Shown here in pieces: positions 45,932 through 57,660 of a DNA stretch of 64,000 nt. Origin of the DNA: Lineolata rhizophorae (lineage: Eukaryota > Ascomycota > Dothideomycetes > Lineolatales > Lineolataceae). Where the stretch lies: positions 925,975 to 989,974 of the forward strand of contig MU001674.1 in NCBI GenBank assembly GCA_010093515.1, given 5' to 3'. Under the pieces are notes generated by a model. It made no database searches and was not told the origin of the DNA. It saw only the letters and a program-made list of their open reading frames with translations. Every line of letters starts with the position of its first letter. The first letter of the stretch is position 1. The position numbers were made by a program, and so were the translations under genes.

Positions 45932-48211
45932 CTACGCAGTCGCGAACAGCGACGACTCATCCAAACCGACCCCGCCAAAGGTCGTTGTTTGCTGGACGTC
46001 GAACGGGGGAGCAAGCTGGGTGCACGCTCCACTGTCGAAGTTAAAATACTCGTTACCGAAGTCGTGCTGCTGCTGCGGCGCACCCCCAGCCGCCACGGCG
46101 TAGTCGCCGGAACCCGCCATCCACGCCGACCAGTCGTTCATCTGCGCCATGTCGACGAAGCCCGCCTCGAATGGCGCCATCGGAGGCGCAATCGTGGAGT
46201 TACTCTCGGGCGTGACCACAAAGCTGCCGCCGGGAAGGTCGGCTGGGGAGTCGTTTGTGCTGCTTGCTGTTGGCGAGACGACCTGCTGCAAAAGAAACTG
46301 CTGCTCGTCCGAGTCGAAGGCGGCGTCGTCGTTGTCGTTGCCGAGGTCCATGTCGTCGAGGGCGTCCTCGGCCGACGAGCTGTAGTCACCCTCCCTAGTG
46401 GGGGTGGGTACCGCGCCGTTGCCGGCGCCGGCGCCTACGTTGGATGGCACCTCCTCCTCGACCTCCTTCATCCAACGGCCCTTAAGCACCTCCATTGGGG
46501 GCCAGTCACCACCCGCCTTTCCGCCGCGCTTCTCGTCGCCCTTGGCCTTGCGCCCCCGCTTGCGCGGGTTGAAGTGTGCGCGCCGCAGGTGCGCGGCGGC
46601 ATTGTAGTAGGCGCCGTACTTCTTCTCCGCGAGGCACTGCTTGCACTTGGCGAGCGGCATGGCGGGCACGGGGTTGTCGGGGCTGCCCGTCGCCGTGCCG
46701 GCCTTCTGCGCGTCTATCGTCACCCACACTTTGCGCTTCGTGGCGTGCACGCGCTCCGTGTGCCGCCGTAGCTCGTGCTCGCCCCGGAACTCGACCGGCT
46801 CCGGGCACCTCTCACACACCGTCTTCTCACGCTGGGGCCGCGAGTGCGCCAGCGCCTGGATCGGCACCTGAGTCTTGGTCGTTCCGTCGCTAGACGTGGT
46901 CTGGCGGATGGGATGGCCGGCGAGTTGGGTCGCCTCGGCGGACAGAGAAGCATCGCTCTGCTTGGGCGCAATCTGTCTGTTTCCCTGAGCAAGTTGCTCA
47001 AGATGTCGTTGCTTTGCGCGCGAAGCAGCTGAACAGTTGCTTGACGAGGAAATTGAACGCTTCATTGGCTGCTGGTGAACAGCCAAGTACTGATGAGAAG
47101 GAGGATGGGGATAGGAGGGTGTATGAGAGGGAACGTGAGAAGAAGCAGGCTCTGCAGTAGACGCAGACAAACACGGTGCAGAAGGAAACGCTGAAGCCGA
47201 TAATGCCGAGGCATTCGCTTCAGAAGTGCTAAAAACATTGCAAGCAGAAGGTGACACACTCGTGCTCGAGGCACAGTGCGGATCAGCAACAGATTGATTG
47301 AAGGAATCTTCATTCAAGTTGTGTTCGTTGTTGTTGGACGAAGTCGAGAAGCTCGAATTCATGCGCATAATTTCAAGAGCTTCAGTAACCCCCTTGCCGC
47401 TTGTCCAGCTCCAGTCCCGTGACATGTCACTAGCCGCCGTCGATCCAGCCGTGAGTCCGCCCGAGGTCGAAGGGGTGGCCGGTAGCGCCGCAAAGTCGGT
47501 CCAAACGTTGAGGGGTTGTCGGCTCGGGTCGAAGTTGCCAGTCTCTGGGAACTCTGGGAGCAGCTGCTGGTTGCCGCTGAGCTTGGTGACGTAGTCGGCC
47601 GGGTCGTACGTCTCGCACGCGATCTCCTGGTGGTACTGTTCCTGCTGCGACAACTCGGGGACCTCGGAGACCTCGGGAAGCGTCTGCTGATGCGACCTCG
47701 TGCGTTGGACCGTTTGCGAAGGGCGGTAGTTGCCGAAAGCGGTGGGCTGGCCGGGGACATCGTTACTGTAGGCCCGCGAGAGGGACGCCATGCTGTTCAT
47801 GCTGGAGGCGCCCGAGTGAGACCGCGACATGGAGATGCCGGCCGGGGCGGACTGGATCGAGCAATTCCGGTTCATGTCCTGCACCGGGTTAGAATGGGAG
47901 GGAAGCATACACCAAAGTAACGGTCGGAGTCATACTGGGAGGGCCGTAGTTCCGTCGTATCCACCAAAAGAGGGGGTCCGAGAGAAGTGGTCGTTGACAG
48001 TGGGAGCCGCCGTGTTCGACTCGACATCGTCGGAGGTGGTGGTGGTGGTGGCGACAACCGCGCCGGTGTTGGATCCAATGCTAGCCAGATATCGTCGCAG
48101 GTCGGCATCCGAGGCATTTGGACGCTGCTGGAAAAAGAGCTGGCGGATTTGTTGTTCGAGGGTGTCAGTTGAGGGGCGGTTGGGTATACTGCTCGCCATG
48201 ATTGACGCCAT
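45932..48211 (-). CDS. C2H2 zinc-finger transcription factor (DUF7896-like)
   Basis: Two exons on the minus strand, 48211-47936 and 47878-45932, flank a 57 bp intron (GTATGA donor, a CTAAC branch-like motif and a GTGCAG acceptor). The product is about 740 residues. The N-terminus has EQQIRQLFFQQRPNASDADL, then a long Ser/Thr/Gln-rich region, as in activation domains. Two zinc fingers lie at about residues 445-470 (CERCPEP... ending HTERVH) and 505-530 (CKQCLAEKKYGAYYNAAAHL ending RRAH), followed by a basic RKRGRKAKGDEKR stretch, probably a nuclear localisation signal, and an acidic C-terminal region. The YGAYYNAAAHLRRAHFNPR block is a mark of a Pezizomycotina-specific regulator family. Targets are unknown. 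The 5' flank is long (about 2.5 kb). Two ATGs four codons apart (48211 and 48199) could each start the protein. Confidence 0.85.
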
Positions 48212-50781
48212 GCAGACAGAGCCAGCTGCCGCCGAATGTATGGGGGTGTATGAGGTGGTGTTTGTATGTGGGTGTTCAAGGGAAGCGATCAACGGCCGGC
48301 AGGGTGAGGAGGCCGTCGTGTTGATCAGCAAAAGGCTGCAGGAGGGTCCCGGGAAGCAGGAGGTGCTGGAGCGGGAGCGAGGGGGGAGAGCGAGGAAAGT
48401 GGGTGAAGGAAGAGGTGAGGCACGCGAAAATGCGGGTCGGAGGCGAAAGTCATGAACGAGAGAGCGCGGGAGCGGGCGGCGCGACCTTTTGACCTTGGGC
48501 CACGGCGGTGACCGGTCTGGGACGGTTGGGGGCGCCGTGGGTTGCGTTGGCGGACGCGCAGTGGACGGGGGCCCTGCGTGGTACCGGGTGGGGCCCGGGG
48601 TCCCGGTCGCGATCGGCGCGCGGGCGGTGGGCCGCATCAGGCAAGGGCCACCCCGGGGCCCAGGGCGGCGCGCGCCTGGCCGCGCCCCGTGCGGCAGCAG
48701 CGGCCGCCAGCAGCGCGACCGGCTGCACCCCCGATTCGCCGCCTCGACTTTCTGGCCCCGGCGCCGCGCTCTTGGCGCCTGCCGTGCTGCGCGCCCGCGC
48801 TCTCCCCACCGGCCGTGTCGTGCCTGCCTGGCTGCTCGGCCGCTCTCTGATCACCCGCTCGGCGGCGCTCCTGCCGCCGTTCGTGTTCTCTCGCGCGCCC
48901 GCTCCCGCATCCGGCACGCCGCCCCCGGGATCCCCCTCGAGGCCCCAGGAGCCCCCGGGGCGCTTCTCCGTCAATCAATCGCTCCCTGCCGCCGTTGTGC
49001 ATGGCCCGTCCCATGCCGCGGCCGCGCGACTTGCTTTTTCGCGCGACACAATCACCAGCCGTCGACGTGCTGTGTACGTACATCGTGCGTAGAGGTAGCT
49101 CCGTGCTCCACCCAGACCCGCTGCTACTCCAAAAAGAAAGAAAGGAGAGAGCGTTTATCACGCCCCAGATCCACGGCAGGACGCCTTCTGAGGTCATTCC
49201 GACGCCAAACCCAGCCGCGCACTGCTGCATCAACGCCCACCCAACGCCGGTGACCTCATTTGGGTTCCCTCCCTGAAGGAGGCGACCAAGGCCCCGTTCG
49301 TGATGGTCACCCTTTTCCCTCAGCGCCCAGCCTTTCCGTGCAATCAACGTCAGAGACCTCAACAGTTCGCTCTATCACACCACGTCCGCGCCATGCCCGA
49401 TCCGTGAAGCCGCTGGAACAAGGCTAGGCTGACCGTCGTAGCACATGGTTTGGAGGCACTGGAGGTCGCGGCCGCCGGGCCGCCGAGTCAACGACAGCAC
49501 CACCAACACGAGCGCTTCGTGGTCCGGAACACACACTGATGAAACACTAGGTGCTGACTCGTTCGACGGCAACTACTCCGTCCGTAGTAGTGCGTACTCC
49601 ACGTATTCTGGAAGGTCGAAGTTAACTTGAAGCATTTTGCAAATCTTATTTTCCTCACTTCCCTTACTCTTCCAGTTTTTTAACTTTCACGCTACGCCCA
49701 CGCGGCAGGGGAGACGACTGGCCTGGCTCCGCGCTATTGGATCCTCTGTCCAGGCAGTCGCTCTCCAAGTTTCTTCCCACCAACGTAAGCTCTCATTAAA
49801 CTTTTCGTGTTCCGTGGGCACGCCAGCTTAACCGAACAACGGCCCACGGGTCGCGCCCCAGCGGTTCACCGCGAGGCGCCAGATTGCCGTTCAAGGAAGT
49901 CGGAGAAGAGCCGGCGGGTCGGCGAAGGATCCACTCCACACGCCCACCAACGCGCATTATTCGCGCATCCTCATCAAGCCCAAAAGCATAGACGTCTTTC
50001 TCCCAGACTGAGCGCTCTGCCTTGGCCTGCCAGACAACGACTGGGCGTTCAATCGCGGCCGTCTGCCGTGCGCTCTGCCTCGTCTACGCCTGCATGTTGT
50101 GTCTCGGAACGACCCGACGTCCAATCAGCGCGGCTGCGCGCGCGGCGATATATTTACTCTGCACGGCTGTCAGCAACCCCACGGCACCACAGCAGCGCGG
50201 CAGCAGCACGACAGGTGGGCAGCGCTCGTATGTAAGGAGCGCTACTTTAGCCTTTCTTCATCTACCAATCTGCCTTCTCCCCCCCCCCTTCTGCGGACGC
50301 TCGCTGTCAGAATAATGTCTCCGAACTTTCCACTCGCAGAGGATCGCAGATTTGACTTACGCCCCGCGCCTGCTACCCTCTTGGCGACGGTCCTGTGCGG
50401 ATGAGAAAAGAATTGATTTCGACGCCCTCGTCAGCCTGGCGACGTTAACTAGTACGGTAGGTAAATCACGCGACAAGCGTGTCGTTGCCAAAGTCTCCGA
50501 TTTCATTGCATGCGTCTTGGAAGTTGAAGCCCTCAATAGCTGTCGTTTCCTGCATCCAATGCATCTTGCCCATGCAGTTGTTATTTCTGTGCCAAGTTTT
50601 GCTTTCTCTTCTCTCCACCAAAGTAATAGTCAGTCAGCACTTTATCTCGTCATGTGCGCCTGATCTTCTCCACAAGCACAAGGCCGCATATCTAGCCTAC
50701 CCAACCAGACACATACAAGCTGCTATGTATCAATTTCCTTTGTCACACGTTTCTTCCCTTCCCTTTGCGTCCCTTTTCCCA
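48212..50781. other. upstream region of the C2H2 factor gene
   Basis: A 2.6 kb spacer holding the promoter and probably a long leader of the minus-strand transcription factor, and the 3' flank of the next minus-strand gene. Very GC-rich from 48.4 to 49.1 kb, where long frames appear on both strands simply because stop codons are rare. AT-richer from 49.6 to 50.8 kb. No gene is supported. Confidence 0.5.
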
Positions 50782-53340
50782 TCAAATAATATTCGTCGCA
50801 CTCCTCATAAGCCGCCTTAGCCCCGGCCTCTGCCCAGGTGGCGCAGCACCAGCACTACCACCAGTCCACCTCCTATCGGGGCGTCTCCCGGCCGGAGCCG
50901 ACTTCCTCTTGGGCGGTAGGACCTGCTGGCCTTGACCGGTCCCGCCCGCGTTCACGCACGCGCCCGAGCGCGCCGATACCGCCGACGACGACAGGCCGGA
51001 CACGCTCGACATGCCGGACACGTTGGACCAGCGCCGGGCGTCACTGCCACCGCCAAAGCCGAAGCCGCTACCGAAGCCGCTGTCAAAGCCGAGGCCGCTG
51101 TCAAAGCTGGAGCTGGCTCCGACCAAGAATGCCGCGACGCCGGGCGAGAGATTAAGACTCTCTGGGCCTTGTCCACGTGCGTATTCGCGCCCGTGACCGT
51201 ACCCGCGACCGTGGAGCCCCAACCACCAAGGCCATCCGTCGTCACCTCCGTACACGTCCGTACCCCACTCCCCTTCTCTCTCTCGCGCCCACTCGTCGTC
51301 CACTCCTTCCTCGCCAGACCGCGCCCAGAAGAGATCCAGCTCGCTCCCCGTGCACTCGCCCAGGCCTAGGCCGAAGAACCCGGCGAAGAAGGCTACCAGG
51401 TCGTCCGCTTGGTCGTCGGCGTCCAAGGCCGTGTCAAGAGCGGGCGCGAGGCTAGACGCCGGTGGGTCGAACGGGACGTCGGGCCCGGCGGGCATCGCCC
51501 CGCGGCCTTGCTGCGCCTCCTGCTGATGCTGCTGGTAGTGCTGCCGCCGCGGTATCCGCGTCTTCGGCGAGATGAGACTCCAGTGCGAGGACCCGGACGA
51601 TGGTGGTCTCCCCTGGGGAAGGGGAAGACCGGGTGCGGGCGCGATGCGGATGGGGCCGTGCAGGTAGATGGTGGTGGGGCGGTGGGCGTTCACTTTGGCG
51701 TTGGTGTGCTCGTGCTCGGGCAGCGGCGGTGGCGGCGGCGACGGGGGCGGAGTGAGGGTGGTGACGGAGGAGTGGCTGGTGCTGGCGCTGGTGCTGGTGG
51801 TGAGGAGCGGGGCGGCTTCGCTTGAGTGCGGCGTGGCTTTAGCTTTGCCCTTTCTGTTGCCGCCGTGAGAGGAGCGAATGAGCGGCTGTAACTGTGCTTG
51901 GTGCTGGCGGCGGTAGTGCTGCTGGTCTTGCTGCTGTTGTTCCTCCTGCTGCTGTGGCCGCCATGACTCCTCCTGCACCGCCATGCTCCCACCATCTCCC
52001 CCACCTGCGCGCTGGTGTTGATACATCTCGGTGGGCGTGAGCCCGGCGGAGCCCGGCGTTGGCGGTAGGCTGCGCTGCGCGAAGTCGACGACGCCGCCGC
52101 CACTTCCGCCTCGCGTCGTGCGCAAGTCCGGCACCCCTCTACTTCTGAGCGTCGCCGCCACGCGCGTCTTGCTCGACATGCCCTTCGTGGGTGTTGTGCC
52201 TGTGCTCGCGCGACTGCTGTTGCTGCTACCGCTGCCGCCCGAGGCAGTACTTCGACGACAGCTGTCGCCGTCAGCGGTACCGGCATCTTCTAGGTCTCTG
52301 ACTTTCTCGTCTGCGCCGCTGCAGCTGGGCCACACACTCGCCGGCACGAACTCGCTCTTTGACGGCGCGTGCCGAGCCACCCTTTTTACGCTCCCACTTC
52401 CACCCGTTCTGCCTCCCATCCCAACCCCAACCCCAACTCCTCCACTCCGCTCCCCCCGCCTTCCTATACCGCTCTCCTCTCCTTCCCTCCTCCCATCCCC
52501 CACCCCATCCCCATCCTTTCCTCCTCCACAACCATCACCCCTATCCTCCTTCCTCCGCCCCTCCATCCCCTCCCCCTCCCGCTCGTCCCTCCCCCGCGCC
52601 GGCGGCCGCCACGGCACCCCGACCGCCGCCCCGCTCACCTCGCCGTCGCTGCGTGACCGCCGCCCCAACCGCGGCCGCTGCGGCCGCCGCCTCCTCCGCA
52701 CGGATGCGGCCCTTGTGGCGGCGGGGCTGCCGGCGCTTGCGCTTGCGCTTGCGGCTGGGAGGCCGCTGCGCGTCGGTGGCGTTGCTGCCGGCATTGCTGC
52801 TGGTGCTGCTGATGCTGCGCGCGTCTTGGCGGGAGAGCGTCGCGGCGGGTGGAGGAGGGCGGTGGTGGGGCTGGAGGGGCGGCTGGGGCTGGGGCTGCTG
52901 GATGTGGTTGCGGCGATGGCGGTCGTGGTTGCGATGGCGGTTGTGGCGTAAGAATGGGGAGAAGAAGGGGAGAAGAGCCTGGGACCGGGACCGGCGTGCT
53001 GCGAGCCGAGCGCGCTCGAGGAGCGGCGTGAGCGTGGCGACCGCGGCGATGGCGATGACGGGGATGCTGCGGCGGCGGCGTCGCTGGGGGCCCTGGTGGT
53101 GCTGCTAGAGGTGGAGGTGGAGGTCGTGGAGGTCGTGGAGGTCTCAGTGGCGAGGGAGGTTATGGAAGGGACGTAGGGCTGCGGTGGGTACGGGTGCGCA
53201 GGGGCGAGGACGTAAGCGGCGGGTGGTGGGGAGGAGGAAGGGGAGGGGGCGGAGGATGAGGATGAGGACGAAGACGAGGAGGAGGAGTAGAAGGTGAAGG
53301 AGATGGGAAGGGGAGTGGTGGCGTGGGCGGTGGTTGTCAT
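50782..53340 (-). CDS. low-complexity Ser/Gly/Arg-rich protein, unrecognised
   Basis: Single-exon frame of 852 residues from MTTTAHATTPLP to a tail ending LRRLMRSATNII. I do not recognise a domain. It starts with Ser and Pro runs, continues with Arg/Gly- and Pro-rich stretches, and has Gln-rich and Ser-rich regions in the middle. More ordered short blocks include SKTRVAATLRSRGVPDLRT, RSLPPTPGSAGLTPTEMY and, near the C-terminus, DDLVAFFAGFFGLGLGE and SPGVAAFLVGASSSFDSG. The acidic/aromatic segment around residues 650-720 and the conserved-looking PPTPG motif suggest a regulatory or scaffold protein. The function is unknown. Codon third positions are G/C-rich in this frame. Its size and single open frame support a gene, but an intron could be hidden in the repetitive part. 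Confidence 0.6.
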   Translation of the reverse strand: MTTTAHATTPLPISFTFYSSSSSSSSSSSSAPSPSSSPPPAAYVLAPAHPYPPQPYVPSITSLATETSTTSTTSTSTSSSTTRAPSDAAAAASPSSPSPRSPRSRRSSSALGSQHAGPGPRLFSPSSPHSYATTAIATTTAIAATTSSSPSPSRPSSPTTALLHPPRRSPAKTRAASAAPAAMPAATPPTRSGLPAASASASAGSPAATRAASVRRRRRPQRPRLGRRSRSDGEVSGAAVGVPWRPPARGRDEREGEGMEGRRKEDRGDGCGGGKDGDGVGDGRREGEESGIGRRGERSGGVGVGVGMGGRTGGSGSVKRVARHAPSKSEFVPASVWPSCSGADEKVRDLEDAGTADGDSCRRSTASGGSGSSNSSRASTGTTPTKGMSSKTRVAATLRSRGVPDLRTTRGGSGGGVVDFAQRSLPPTPGSAGLTPTEMYQHQRAGGGDGGSMAVQEESWRPQQQEEQQQQDQQHYRRQHQAQLQPLIRSSHGGNRKGKAKATPHSSEAAPLLTTSTSASTSHSSVTTLTPPPSPPPPPLPEHEHTNAKVNAHRPTTIYLHGPIRIAPAPGLPLPQGRPPSSGSSHWSLISPKTRIPRRQHYQQHQQEAQQGRGAMPAGPDVPFDPPASSLAPALDTALDADDQADDLVAFFAGFFGLGLGECTGSELDLFWARSGEEGVDDEWAREREGEWGTDVYGGDDGWPWWLGLHGRGYGHGREYARGQGPESLNLSPGVAAFLVGASSSFDSGLGFDSGFGSGFGFGGGSDARRWSNVSGMSSVSGLSSSAVSARSGACVNAGGTGQGQQVLPPKRKSAPAGRRPDRRWTGGSAGAAPPGQRPGLRRLMRSATNII

Positions 53341-54837
53341 TGTTGTGGGTTGGTCTTGGTGCGGGTGGAGGATTGAGCGAGTGGTGAGGAAGAAGGGGGT
53401 TGGCTAGACAGTGTGTTTGTTGAAGTGGATTGGAGTGTCCTTCCCCGTGTTGGAATTTCTGGTTGGAGGGGCGGAGGAGGAGAAGTCAGCGGACGTATAT
53501 AAGACAGTTAGGTAGTTCAGTAGATGGGTAGGTAGGTAGGTTGATAGGTTGGTAGATACGTAGGTAGGAAGGTAAGCAAGTACCTACGTAGGTAGGTAGG
53601 AATGTCCACCATTTTTGACCTGAGTAGAAAGAGAGTCCATCCTTGCCACGACCCCTTTCCGACTAGGCTTCTTGAAAGAGCGGTGTTGGACGGAACCTAG
53701 TCGGACAAAGAAAAGCCGAAAGGAGAGAGGGCTGGCGCGCTGCTGACTGGCGGTGGGCGGGATGTCGCCCTTTGTGTCACGTCCTGTCTACGGAAACGGA
53801 GATTCAGGGCGTGGATGAGAACGTCGGATGGTCGTTATCTTCATAGTGGAACAAAATGAAAACCCTACTTTAGTAAAATTAAGCAAAATGGAATGGAAGG
53901 GGAAGTTCGCGATACAAATACTCTACATTCTGTTGCCTGGCCATTGGGCATGTTGCTTTACAGTATACGATAGCCAGTTGAGGATTTCCACAAGCGCTGT
54001 GAGGGAGAGTTGAGCCCACGTCGGGAGCACCGACCGCCCAGGTTACTGAGGGTTTCTTTCAGCCCGACCTGGAAACCGGGAGGTGACGCGCAACCTCAAG
54101 AAAGGACCCTGTCGGCGGAGCTGGTTCCGAACTTCAAATCAAGCTTCGGTGGTGGTGCAAGCCAACCTTAAAAGCTGATTGTGCAACGATGAGATGCTGC
54201 ACGCAGGGACGTGTACGGTTGACTAGGAACCTATCTGCTGCGATGCAGTCGGCCAATGGGCCATGTCGAGCAAGCTGCATAGGTACAGCACCTCTCTCGC
54301 CTTGCCTCTGCTACGCGAATTCCTGCCTAGCAGAGCCCGTGAGCTGTCTCTTCTCTCCAGCACTTCCTTTGTTGCATTTTCGTATCTGCGGGCCGTCGGT
54401 CACGACTACGGCCCCACACAAGATCCTCCACTTCCGGCTTCACGCCGCGTCGCGAGTCCTCTCGTCCAGAAATCATGCCACATATCGGCGGGCCGGGAAG
54501 AAATATCAGTCCGCTTTCCGGCGACCTCATCAACGCCCTGAAAGGAACGAGCCTCTTCACGCACATACCGCGGTGCACTCGGTGTCCGATTCGCTAAATA
54601 TTGCCGGTCATGGTAACGGCGTACCTGTCTGGCCGGCAGATGAGCAATTTATCTGATCCGAGGCCGATTCTCGGGCTTGGCTACCTTGATGGTTCGGCCT
54701 TGTCTTCTTATCTGATCTTGGGTTTTGGAGTACCTGGGTGACGACACTGCGATTAAATACTTGAAAAGGTATCACAATGTCCCAAGAACCTAAGAGGTTC
54801 CCTCGGCCTTTTCTAAAGAAATTACGTTTCGCCGATC
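53341..54837. other. intergenic region with GTAG-type simple repeats
   Basis: 1.5 kb between the minus-strand low-complexity gene and the flavin monooxygenase. The near end is G-rich promoter DNA. At 53520-53615 there are imperfect GTAG/GGTA repeats. After 53.8 kb the DNA turns AT-richer, which marks the edge of the accessory-looking stretch. No gene is supported. Confidence 0.5.
53520..53615. repeat. imperfect GTAG tetranucleotide repeat with palindrome
   Basis: Repeated GTAG units with single-base variants. Inside lies the perfect 14-base palindrome TACCTACGTAGGTA near 53578-53591, which could form a small hairpin. Confidence 0.85.
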
Positions 54838-56780
54838 ATGGGTGAAGGTACTACCGTGGCTGTTATCGGACTCGGCAAGTGTCTCCCACCTTGAGCATTT
54901 ACCTTTCGACCCTTTTTTGCCTGACTGTCGAAACAGGAGCTTTAGGTCTCGTCAGTCTGAAAAATCTTGCTGAAGAAGGCTACGTCGTAACGGGATTCGA
55001 ACGGAATGGATACGTCGGGGGCCTATGGAACTACACGGAGGAGGACAAGACGTCCGTTTTGCAGAGTGCGTACTCAAACACCCGGACCTTACATTCATAC
55101 ACTCTATTTCTTTGAGCGCCAAGCTAATACTAGTCGAGCGCCAGGCACAATCGTGAATATCTCGAAGGAAAGGGTATGACCGCCACTAAGGAAAACGTGT
55201 TTATCCACTTACAGTGAGCACAGGGATGCTTTACAGACTTCCCCTTCGAAAGAGGTGAGGCCTACCGTATTCACTACGACTATTCTTCCGAATTGAAGCT
55301 CATTACAACTCTAGATGTCTCCAGCTACCCTTCCGCCGCGGAAGTGCAGGCGTACCTTCTGAATTACGTGGACCATTTCAAGCTTAGTCCAAACATTCGG
55401 CTAAACACATGTGTCAAGCAAGTGCGTCGCGACCAAGTGCGCAACAAATGGGCCCTCGATATTGAAGGGGCAGGCCCGGAGCACTTTGACAAAGTCGTCA
55501 TTGCGATTGGGATGAACAGTATACCCAATATCCCTGTTGTGGAAGGTATAGAGTCATTTGGGGGAGTGTGCGTTCATTCGCGCGCTTTCAAAAGATAGGT
55601 GGAAATTTGCTGCCAACTCTTGGGTGCACACTAACTTTGTTATTAGGCCAGACGATTTCGTGGGTAAGAAGGTTTTAATTGTAGGACTTGGAAATACAGG
55701 TGCAGACACGGCGACCTCGTTGATAGGCTATGCGGAAGAGATCTTCATCGCGCACAGAGAAGGCACTATCATTGTAAGTACGCCCGGTTTTTCCTTTGGT
55801 GTGATTCTGGAATTTGGACGAACCTCTCATCAATCGCATAGCTTCCGCGCGTCGTGGACGGGAAATCTCTTGACCATAGTGTGAACTTCCGCTTGACTAA
55901 ACTTCAAGATTTTATGAATGACCACTTTCCCGACTTCGCCGAGAAGAATCTGAACAAGTTTGTGAAGAAGATTCAGGACAAGGCCTTCACCATCGATCCG
56001 AAATGGAATCTCTCACCCGCACCGTCCCTCAAGCAGTCCGTTCCCGTCGTCTCCGACACCCTCGTCACCGCCTTCGAATCCGGCAGCGTCCAGCCAGTCT
56101 CCGCGCTGCGCAAGGTCGTCCAGGAGAACGCAGTGGAGCTCGCAGACGGCACGCACCTGGCCGTCGACAGCATCATCTGGTGCACCGGCTATAAGACGCA
56201 CTTCGGCCTCGTGGAGGACGAGTACGATCCGACGAAGCGCACGACGGCGCAATGGGCCGCCTCGCGCGGCTCAAACGGGAAGCCGCTGCCGCGGCTCTAC
56301 CAGAACATCTTCTCGCTCGAGCGCCCGGACTCGCTGGCCTTCATGGGCACCGTCGCCTTCCCCAACCCGGCCTTCCAGATCTACGACTTGGCGTCCATGG
56401 CGCTGGCGCAGGTCTGGAAAGGGCGCTCGTCACTGCCGTCGAGGGCGAGCATGGAGGCCGCCGTGGACGCGCATCACGAGTGGGTGTGCGGCCTCGCGCG
56501 CCGCGGCAGCGTGTACCCGGGTATCGTCAAGCCGCAGGAGTGGATGCGGTGGGTGAACGAGGCGGCAGGGACCGGGGTCGACGAGTATCTGGGGTACGGG
56601 TGGAAGGGGTGGGCATTCTGGGCGCGCGAGCCGCGGTTTTGCAATTTGCTCATGACGGGGATTTATAGTCCGCATGTCTTTCGCGTGTTTGACGGCAAGA
56701 AGAAGAAGTGGGATGGGGCCAGGCTTGCAATTGAGAGGGCTAATGAAGACGTCAAGATGAAAAAGGTGAAGTTGTTGTAA
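54838..56780 (+). CDS. flavin-containing monooxygenase (FMO-type), possibly inactivated
   Basis: Seven-exon model: 54838-54874, 54937-55065, 55145-55173, 55224-55254, 55315-55594, 55647-55773 and 55842-56780, about 523 residues. The FAD motif VIGLGALGLV is split by an intron whose donor is GC (GCAAGT), not GT. The FMO signature FGGVCVHSRAF lies at about residue 158, and the NADPH motif VLIVGLGNTGAD at about residue 178. Family members oxidise nitrogen or sulfur atoms, or act as Baeyer-Villiger enzymes in secondary metabolism. At 55595 conservation (FKR to PDDF) demands a splice donor, but the bases read ATAGGT instead of GTAGGT, and reading through meets TAG at once. Either an AT-AG intron is used, or the gene has just been lost, or this is a base error. 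The last exon is GC-rich, while the first six are AT-rich. Confidence 0.78.
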
Positions 56781-57499
56781 TTGGTTGAACATTTCTGGCC
56801 TCTCAGGAAGCATGGAAGAATTAAATAAATGTAATTTAGTTCAACACGGATGAGACTGGGACATACATACGTGTATGTCCTCCGCTTAGTGGCGTCGAGT
56901 GGGCTATGAATGAGGTCTTGGTACATTGTCAAATCTAGCTAGATCAAATCCAAAGTGCGCTTGAGTAGGAGAGCTCGGTGGTTGGAACGATTTGTTTACC
57001 TCTGCACTATACGTATTCAAGGGCTTTCGGTCAGATATGTTCCGTTTATTCCGTGACTGCTCACCATCTTCCGACGTCACTGGGCTTTGCGGAACGATTT
57101 TCGTGGATCTGACAATGAGTATTCTAATGTTGTTTAGTGTTGGAATATGGTATATTGATTGGTTATGCTACGAAGCGAGCGGAAGTTGGTTTTCACCACG
57201 ATACGCGAGATTGCGTACGTAAACCATACTACATACACTAAAATCAAACGATATGAAACAGCCCCATTCCGACATTTAGCGCCTGTTGCCTGCAGAACTT
57301 CAGCCTCTTATTTTCTCTTCTCTGCAGTAACAATTGTACTCTTGCTCTCAAGCCCCTCCAGCTCATGGTAACTTCGATGAATCGACGAAAACTCCCCTGA
57401 ATAATGTAAGACTCGTCTAGTCCGTTCTTGGCTGTACGGAGTCTGTGCGGAGCGCCCTCTCTTTACACTGGTATCACGCACTGGCAATTTTTCAGCCGG
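56781..57499. other. intergenic, AT-rich
   Basis: About 720 bases downstream of the monooxygenase, AT-rich. A few small open frames are not conserved in any way I can see. No gene supported. Confidence 0.5.
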
Positions 57500-57660
57500 C
57501 ATCCTGACGCTTTATAGCTCTACGTATCATCGTATCGTCACACTATTTCATCATAAGTCGCACATCGCGCATCGCAGGAGCAACATTTATATGAGGGAAG
57601 CCTCCTTGCCCCTAAGGCTGAGAAAAGCCCCAAAGGGCGAGCGGAGCTCGTGCTGTAAGT
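57500..57660. repeat. dispersed repeat fragment, copy B
   Basis: It matches copy A at 28.6 kb in the same order: TGACGCTTTA, an ATCGTATCGT word, an AGGAGCAACATTTATAT block and CCAAAGGGCGAGCG at 57630-57643, continuing with GAGCTCGT. The C-run and neighbouring segment of copy A are missing here. The family is unidentified. Confidence 0.6.

Noticed and set aside
48450-49362. Overlapping frames of 174 to 254 codons on both strands
   Set aside because: They lie in a GC-rich block where stops are rare. No domains, no consistent codon bias, and competing frames on both strands.
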